Assembly: GCA_964370645.1 (NCBI GenBank)
Contig: CAYJJS010000044.1
Span: forward strand, 1-9,719
Length of the DNA: 9,719 nt
Source: CAMQRS01 sp964370645
GTDB lineage: Bacteria; Bacillota_I; Bacilli_A; Erysipelotrichales; Erysipelotrichaceae
Direction: 5' to 3'
Part shown: positions 6,200-9,719 of the stretch, piece by piece
How positions within the stretch are numbered: position 1 is the first letter of the stretch
Layout: each line of letters opens with the position of its first letter
The notes under the pieces: model-generated
The model's database searches: none
The model's input: only the letters and a program-made list of their open reading frames with translations
What the model was told of the DNA's origin: nothing
Translations under genes and position numbers: made by a program

Positions 6200-6878
6200 G
6201 GTATTGATTGTATTATGCATACTCTGTTTTATGAGTGGGCTATCTTTACTACTCTATCCAATTATATCTAATGAGGTTTATAAGATGCATTATCAACAAG
6301 TCATTAAAAGCTATGAGACAACAATGCAATCCATTACACCAGTTGATGAAACAATGCTCAATGCACAACAATATAATGATATTGTAAGGGAGTATGGTGG
6401 TTATGGATTTAGCCCTACTGCTCAAGAATTGAAGTTGTACGAAGCTTCTTTAAACTATGATGACAGTGGGATGATTGGTTACATTCACATTCCCAAGCTT
6501 TCTTTATATATTCCCATCTATCATTACAGTAGTGAAGCCGTTTTACAAAATGGTGTTGGACACATTGAAAGTACTTCTCTTCCCATTGGCGGACTCTCTA
6601 ATCACAGTGTATTAACTGGTCATAGTGGATTAATGAAAACAAAAATGTTTAGTGAGATTGACCAACTTCAAATTGGCGATTATTTTATATTGCACATCGC
6701 AAACGAAACGTTATACTATGAAGTATATAACCGAATTAAAATACTTCCTTATGAAAGTGACTCACTCGTCATACAAGAAGGTCTGGACCTCTGTACACTC
6801 ATTACTTGTACTCCATATGGAGTAAATACACATCGACTATTAGTCCAAGCAAAGCGAATAGAAACGCCCATTGAATAG
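6186..6878 (+). CDS. Class C-like (pilin) sortase
   Basis: A 230-residue transpeptidase that should cleave the LPxTG pilins and join them through the pilin-motif lysine. There is one N-terminal membrane segment (about 5-26). The catalytic domain shows MIGYIHIPKLSLYIPIYH (96-113), catalytic H146 in TGHSG, C208 in TLITCTP, and R217 in NTHRLL; this signature is typical of class C sortases. Two departures from the class: the chain stops 13 residues after the Arg with no C-terminal membrane segment, and no DPW/DPF-type lid motif is evident before residue 95. The gene starts inside the end of the pilin gene (14-nt overlap) with no clear ribosome site, so expression probably depends on translational coupling. 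It is the only sortase in the window; a housekeeping sortase elsewhere would be needed for final wall anchoring. Confidence 0.9.
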   Translation: MRNRRVLIVLCILCFMSGLSLLLYPIISNEVYKMHYQQVIKSYETTMQSITPVDETMLNAQQYNDIVREYGGYGFSPTAQELKLYEASLNYDDSGMIGYIHIPKLSLYIPIYHYSSEAVLQNGVGHIESTSLPIGGLSNHSVLTGHSGLMKTKMFSEIDQLQIGDYFILHIANETLYYEVYNRIKILPYESDSLVIQEGLDLCTLITCTPYGVNTHRLLVQAKRIETPIE

Positions 6879-6879
6879 C

Positions 6880-6919
6880 AAAAGACTCTATGATTTCATA
6901 AATCACAGAGTCTTTTATT
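6880..6919. terminator. Bidirectional terminator between sortase and methyltransferase
   Basis: AAAAGACTCT (6880-6889) pairs perfectly with AGAGTCTTTT (6907-6916). An inner TGATT/AATCA stem follows a single A-C mismatch and leaves a 5-nt loop. It begins one base after the sortase stop and includes the methyltransferase stop on the other strand, so it can end both convergent transcripts. Confidence 0.88.
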
Positions 6920-7643
6920 GTTTAATTAGTAAAATATGGTTGAAATATGCAATTGGTATGAATGCGTTGTTTGTCATCAATTTATATTCTATTTCAAACA
7001 TCCTTTCTAGCCAATCTTTACTATTTTGTATTTCTTGTGTGTGTAAACTAGCTAAAGTACGTATTCCAAATAGTTTTTCCACAATATATTTATCCTTTAG
7101 CCACTCCAATAATGTCTCATTTGAATAATATTTTATATCCCCAAATGCACTTGAAAATGAATATCCACCCTCTAATAAATGATTTGCATCTTTTACATCA
7201 TTCTCTTGTACAACCGCTTGGATGATTCTTCCATTTTTATTATGTCTAACAATCGATAAAGTTCCACCCTGTTTTAACAGACGATGTAATTCATTTAAAA
7301 TCACTTCTGCATTTTCCACAAACTCTAGTACTAAGTGGCATATGATCACATCAAAACTTGCATCTTCAAAAGACTGTAAAGCACTTATGTCACCATGGAT
7401 TTGTTTATAAGGCTGTTCCTTTTCACAATGTTGAATCATACTCTCATTCTTTTCTAAAGCAATCACTTCATTTTCCTTTGCTAAAAAGTTTGATGTGAAA
7501 GCAAACCCACTACCAAAATCCAGTATCTTTTTACCTTTAATATCTGCCAGTTGAGTGAATACTGTTTTATAAAACAATTCCCCTAATGGTGAAACTGTAT
7601 AGTCATAATATAATTTCATATCTTTATCCATAACACATACCAT
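6915..7643 (-). CDS. Class I SAM-dependent methyltransferase, CmoM/SmtA-like
   Basis: A 242-residue Rossmann-fold methyltransferase. Motif I is ILDFGSGFAF (40-49), the acidic residue after strand 2 is E64 (IALEKNES), the adenine-side acidic residue is in GDISAL (84-89), motif IV is FDVIICHLVLEFVEN (97-111), and the strand-5 region is LLKQGGTLSIV (122-132). The features CHLVLEF, LSIVRHNKNGR and a late GIRTLASL segment recall CmoM/SmtA, the enzyme that methylates 5-carboxymethoxyuridine in tRNA, but the match is from memory and the substrate in this organism is uncertain. The start is ambiguous: ATG at 7643 has AAAGGA only two bases away, while in-frame ATGs at 7631 or 7619 are possible. It is monocistronic, with its own extended -10 promoter, and converges on the pilus locus, so no functional link to pili is implied. 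Confidence 0.85.
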   Translation of the reverse strand: MVCVMDKDMKLYYDYTVSPLGELFYKTVFTQLADIKGKKILDFGSGFAFTSNFLAKENEVIALEKNESMIQHCEKEQPYKQIHGDISALQSFEDASFDVIICHLVLEFVENAEVILNELHRLLKQGGTLSIVRHNKNGRIIQAVVQENDVKDANHLLEGGYSFSSAFGDIKYYSNETLLEWLKDKYIVEKLFGIRTLASLHTQEIQNSKDWLERMFEIEYKLMTNNAFIPIAYFNHILLIKQ

Positions 7644-7665
7644 TATCCTTTCAATAACTAATTAT

Positions 7666-7695
7666 AGTATAGCACTCATAAGTCATGTAATGCAA
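7666..7695 (-). promoter_or_regulatory. Promoter of the methyltransferase gene
   Basis: On the minus strand TTGCAT (7695-7690), 18 bp, then TATACT (7671-7666) preceded by TG-N, an extended -10. The predicted start is near 7659, giving a short leader of about 16-28 nt depending on the start codon used. Confidence 0.65.
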
Positions 7696-7703
7696 AACTA
7701 TAT

Positions 7704-7740
7704 AATAAGGCATGAAACCACTACGATTTCATGCCTTATT
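7704..7740 (-). terminator. Hairpin terminator of the PH-like operon
   Basis: A perfect 14-bp stem, AATAAGGCATGAAA (7704-7717) with its complement (7727-7740), and a 9-nt loop. On the minus strand it follows the 7788 stop codon and runs into T-rich sequence rather than a pure T-run. It also lies just upstream of the methyltransferase promoter and insulates the two units. Confidence 0.75.
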
Positions 7741-7787
7741 CATGATTAAATATTCTCCTATAGCCTAGCTTTCAACAAAGAAAGGTA

Positions 7788-8357
7788 TTAGTTTTTACCT
7801 ATTTTCCCTGAAGGCGTACGACCATTTGCTGTATTTACACTTTCCATAAAATTTTCAATAAAGTTTCTATATAATGCGATTTGCTCTGTTTGAATAATAT
7901 TTACATGACATGTATCACCATGTAAATTTTCTTCCATTGCAATTACACTAACAATCTCTTGATCATTTTTGTCAATTAAAGTCATCCAGTTTCCTTTTGG
8001 ATCACCATTCACCATATTTAAATCTTCTTTCTTAATCGTGAATGCTTCATCATATCCAATATTTCCTTTTGTTATTGAAAGTGGAATGATTACCAAATCT
8101 TCTTTGTTGAAACATACTGCATAATAGGACATATATGTTGTCGCACGGATTTTACTTCCTCCCGCTTTAATATCTGTTTTATCCCACCAAGCATAAACAA
8201 CTGTGTATTCCTCCGCATTTGGAATTAACTCACTAGCAATTTCTTTTAACTTTGCATAATCTTCACTTGTTAGTGCTTTTTTACGATTTAAACTTTCACT
8301 TACTAATACGAATACAATAATACCTACTAATACTACTCCACCAATAATTATTTCCAT
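7788..8357 (-). CDS. Membrane-anchored protein with probable PH-like domain
   Basis: An unrecognised 189-residue protein. Residues 1-20 form a single hydrophobic anchor (IIIGGVVLVGIIVFVLV), followed by RKK, which suggests a cytoplasmic C-terminal domain. Residues 50-140 alternate short beta strands: YTVVYAWW, YYAVCFNKEDLVIIPLS, EAFTIKKEDL, WMTLIDKNDQEIVSVI. They end in an amphipathic helix (about 158-173), the order expected of a bacterial PH-like barrel. This fold guess rests on pattern only. The C-terminal tail is polar and basic. AGGAGAG 8 nt before the ATG fixes the start. It is the second gene of an operon, 14 bp after a smaller membrane protein that also looks PH-like, and is followed by a strong hairpin. 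The role is unknown. Confidence 0.7.
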   Translation of the reverse strand: MEIIIGGVVLVGIIVFVLVSESLNRKKALTSEDYAKLKEIASELIPNAEEYTVVYAWWDKTDIKAGGSKIRATTYMSYYAVCFNKEDLVIIPLSITKGNIGYDEAFTIKKEDLNMVNGDPKGNWMTLIDKNDQEIVSVIAMEENLHGDTCHVNIIQTEQIALYRNFIENFMESVNTANGRTPSGKIGKN

Positions 8358-8371
8358 CTTTTTCTCTCCTA

Positions 8372-8776
8372 CTAAATTGTTTTTTGATATGCCTTTTGAT
8401 AAGCTGCCTGAACATCTTTTAAATAGGTAACATCAAACACCTTGATATTTGTTTGCATCTTTGTACGTGTGATAATCTGATATGTATCACGACTTCTAAC
8501 AAACTGTAAGTTTGTTATTTCCTCATATGTCCACTCACGTTTATTATATGATAATCCATTTTGATAAAAGCACACTTCATCTTTCAAATGACGAAGTGGT
8601 AGTAATGTAACTACTGTTGCAACAAGTACAACGGCTATATCTACTATTGTGATTGTATCAAATAAAAACGTAACAGCGCAAAAAATTAAGAAAAATAATC
8701 GTATCAAAAATGCGACTATAACAATTGCGATATTTACTTTTGTAGTTGTTAATATTTGTCCTAAGTTCTTTTGCAT
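8372..8776 (-). CDS. Small two-TM protein with C-terminal PH-like segment
   Basis: A 134-residue protein. There are two hydrophobic segments (about 13-37 and 42-61), then a cytoplasmic domain of about 70 residues with the pattern VCFYQNGLSYNKREWTYEEI. In many bacterial PH-like membrane proteins this kind of strand-turn-strand followed by W-x-x-I leads to an I/L-rich strand. Here LQFVRSRDTYQIITR and NIKVFDVTYL follow, and a short amphipathic helix closes the chain. The start is the ATG at 8776, with GAGGAG just upstream; an in-frame TTG at 8788 lies across that ribosome site. It is the first gene of a two-gene operon. A shared PH-like fold in both partners suggests a complex, but this is inference and no known family name is claimed. 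Confidence 0.7.
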   Translation of the reverse strand: MQKNLGQILTTTKVNIAIVIVAFLIRLFFLIFCAVTFLFDTITIVDIAVVLVATVVTLLPLRHLKDEVCFYQNGLSYNKREWTYEEITNLQFVRSRDTYQIITRTKMQTNIKVFDVTYLKDVQAAYQKAYQKTI

Positions 8777-8800
8777 CTTTCTCCTCAATATATCGTAACT

Positions 8801-8829
8801 AGTATACCATAGGATTCTATAGTAGTCTA
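8801..8829 (-). promoter_or_regulatory. Promoter of the PH-like membrane protein operon
   Basis: On the minus strand TAGACT (8829-8824; 4 of 6 matches to TTGACA), 17 bp, then TATACT (8806-8801) preceded by TG-N. The predicted start is near 8795, about 19 nt before the start codon at 8776. Confidence 0.55.
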
Positions 8830-8850
8830 TGCAATAAAGCGACGTACACT

Positions 8851-8949
8851 ATGAATGATTATGTAGTAGAAATCAATGACTTCAACATATCCTACTCTAA
8901 TAATACTATAGAGATACACGAAAGAAATAAACAGCCTACTATAATATAA
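8851..8949 (+). pseudogene. 32-codon ORF, possible ABC-transporter ATPase N-terminal remnant
   Basis: ATG at 8851 to TAA at 8949 encodes a 32-residue peptide beginning MNDYVVEINDFNISYSNNT. The pattern EI-x-DFNISY-x-NNT looks like the first strands of ABC ATPases (I-E-I-x-x-L-x-x-x-Y-x-x). It ends before any Walker A motif, and no ribosome site precedes it. The stop directly abuts a hairpin with a T-run on this strand. I read it either as a decayed gene fragment left after a deletion or as chance. It is the only thing resembling a gene in the 8789-9030 gap. Confidence 0.25.
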
Positions 8950-8992
8950 AAGAGGACAAAAGCACTACAAAGTTGCTCTTATCCTCTTTTTT
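8948..8992. terminator. Nested bidirectional terminator
   Basis: Outer stem AAAAGAGGA (8948-8956) with TCCTCTTTT (8982-8990), and an inner AGCA/TGCT stem (8961-8964 with 8974-8977). On the + strand it ends in six T (8987-8992). On the minus strand it follows the DUF2500 gene and is T-rich afterwards. Its likely job is to end DUF2500 transcription. Confidence 0.75.
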
Positions 8993-9030
8993 GTATCTTA
9001 TCCCTTAAACCTTATAATCACAAAACTAAT

Positions 9031-9429
9031 TTATATCCTATCATCCCTACTTCGTTCAAAACCTAAATAGCGAGTTCCTTGAAATGTCAATGTTCCATAG
9101 TCATTCTCCATAAGAAGTCCTGCCTGCTCTCCACTAATAGAAAATTCTATACGATCTCCACTTTCTACTTCAAATGTTGCAAAATAGTTTGTTCGCGTAT
9201 GATTGTGATGCATATTGTTTCCACGAGAACTTCTCATTTCTGTGCGCTTTGCTGTGACTGTAGCGACTACAGTAAGTACAGGAGATGCATTATTTTTTGA
9301 ATTTTGTTTGGCATTTTTCACCATACCACCAACAAAAGAGAAAATCACAATCGCAAAAATTAATACAATAAATATTGGAATAATCATAGACATAACATTA
9401 AACATAGACAAATTTGTATTCAAACCCAT
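9031..9429 (-). CDS. DUF2500 family membrane protein
   Basis: A 132-residue protein with one N-terminal membrane segment (about 12-35) and a beta-rich domain of DUF2500 type. The family pattern is clear: ATVTAKRTEM near 56-65, a His/Arg-rich loop (SSRGNNMHHNHTRT), NYFATFEVESGDRIEFSISGEQAGLL, NDYGTLTFQGTRYLGFER. Residues 96-122 give the hallmark S-G-E-x-x-G-L then G-T-L-x-F-Q-G-T-R. The biochemical role of DUF2500 is unknown; members are short membrane-bound proteins. The start is the ATG at 9429, 7 nt after GGGGAGG (9443-9437); a GTG at 9474 in frame would put that ribosome site inside the gene. It is monocistronic, controlled by a promoter lying under a 27-bp palindrome, and ended by a nested hairpin. 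Confidence 0.88.
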   Translation of the reverse strand: MGLNTNLSMFNVMSMIIPIFIVLIFAIVIFSFVGGMVKNAKQNSKNNASPVLTVVATVTAKRTEMRSSRGNNMHHNHTRTNYFATFEVESGDRIEFSISGEQAGLLMENDYGTLTFQGTRYLGFERSRDDRI

Positions 9430-9514
9430 ATGTGTACCTCCCCTAATATGAATATTAATTATAATTTTCGACACCTGTAATTCTTATATAATAGAACTTA
9501 AATATGATACATAA

Positions 9515-9543
9515 ACTATACCAATATATTGAATACTATTCAA
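9515..9543 (-). promoter_or_regulatory. Promoter of the DUF2500 gene
   Basis: On the minus strand TTGAAT (9543-9538), 17 bp, TATAGT (9520-9515) with TG-N before it. The predicted start is near 9508, giving a leader of about 79 nt. The -35 and most of the spacer are inside the palindrome 9523-9549. Confidence 0.6.
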
Positions 9544-9549
9544 TATATT
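9523..9549. promoter_or_regulatory. Perfect 27-bp palindrome, putative operator
   Basis: AATATATTGAATA (9523-9535), a central C at 9536, and the exact reverse complement (9537-9549). It is AT-only except for the G/C at positions 9531, 9536 and 9541. It covers the -35 and spacer of the DUF2500 promoter, as a repressor operator would. No T-run follows on either strand, so a terminator is unlikely. Confidence 0.6.
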
Positions 9550-9638
9550 CCTAGAATAGAAAGTTATAATGCTTTTGTACAAAATTAATATTGCCATTTT
9601 TCGACAAATTCATAATTCACAAATGAAGCAACCCACAT

Positions 9639-9671
9639 AAAAAAATAACCGTAAGGTTTTCGCCTTACGGT
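9639..9671 (-). terminator. Terminator of a gene entering from the right edge
   Basis: ACCGTAAGG (9648-9656) and CCTTACGGT (9663-9671) form a perfect 9-bp stem with a 6-nt loop. On the minus strand the stem is followed by seven T (complement of 9639-9645), the classical order. Confidence 0.9.
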
Positions 9672-9682
9672 AACTCTCTTTA

Positions 9683-9718
9683 TCACACATCGCTGTTTTC
9701 TACTACCATGTTGTTAAA
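9683..9718 (-). CDS. C-terminal end of an unidentified protein (partial)
   Basis: On the minus strand one frame reads FNNMVVENSDV and then TGA TAA, 11 bp before the strong terminator at 9671-9639. The other two frames hit stops within this stretch. The position just before a minus-strand terminator is what makes this frame credible. Eleven residues are too few to name the product. Confidence 0.4.
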   Translation of the reverse strand, partial: FNNMVVENSDV

Positions 9719-9719
9719 A

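Noticed and set aside
9079..9451. Plus-strand ORFs opposite the DUF2500 gene
   Set aside because: They are antisense shadows of a well-recognised family, with no ribosome site or domain.
9430..9474. GTG start that extends the DUF2500 protein by 15 residues
   Set aside because: The extension reads through the GGGGAGG ribosome site; the ATG at 9429 has correct spacing and precedes the membrane segment.

Overview
The window is AT-rich DNA from a low-GC Gram-positive bacterium (Bacillota; the gene families and LPxTG pili would fit a gut lineage such as the Erysipelotrichia, but the sequence alone cannot fix the genus). Evidence for this is the strong AGGAGG-type ribosome sites, TTGACA/TATAAT and extended -10 promoters, LPxTG cell-wall sorting signals, a pilin-type sortase and a PadR/HAAS (DUF1700)/DUF4097 cassette. 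No rRNA, tRNA, CRISPR, insertion sequence or phage gene was recognised.

Left part (1-1836, + strand): a three-gene, translationally coupled operon of a PadR-type repressor, a HAAS/DUF1700 membrane protein and a membrane-anchored DUF4097 beta-helix protein. Its promoter holds two near-identical palindromic sites centred 33 bp apart, so it is almost certainly autoregulated. It ends at a hairpin terminator. Next (1848-3113, +): a promoter whose -35 overlaps a perfect 11-bp inverted repeat drives an unrecognised two-TM protein, coupled by stop-start overlap to a GNAT acetyltransferase.

Centre (3180-6919, +): a compact sortase-assembled pilus locus. It holds a choice-of-anchor-A adhesin/tip pilin with a CnaB domain and LPATG, a backbone pilin with pilin-motif lysine, E-box and LPNTG, and a class C-like pilin sortase. 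All three are coupled by overlapping reading frames. The locus ends in a bidirectional terminator shared with the convergent methyltransferase gene.

Right part (6915-9719, - strand): a CmoM/SmtA-like SAM methyltransferase; a two-gene operon of small membrane proteins with probable PH-like cytoplasmic domains; a DUF2500 membrane protein whose promoter lies under a perfect 27-bp palindrome; and the last codons and terminator of a gene entering from the right edge. Between the PH-like pair and DUF2500 is a 32-codon + strand ORF that may be a remnant of an ABC-transporter ATPase.

The least described parts are the membrane protein/GNAT pair with its palindromic control site, the two PH-like membrane proteins, and the palindrome controlling DUF2500. 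The pilus locus is of a known kind, but its sortase is unusual in lacking a C-terminal membrane segment and an evident lid motif. No gene was assigned a symbol because none was recognised securely enough.
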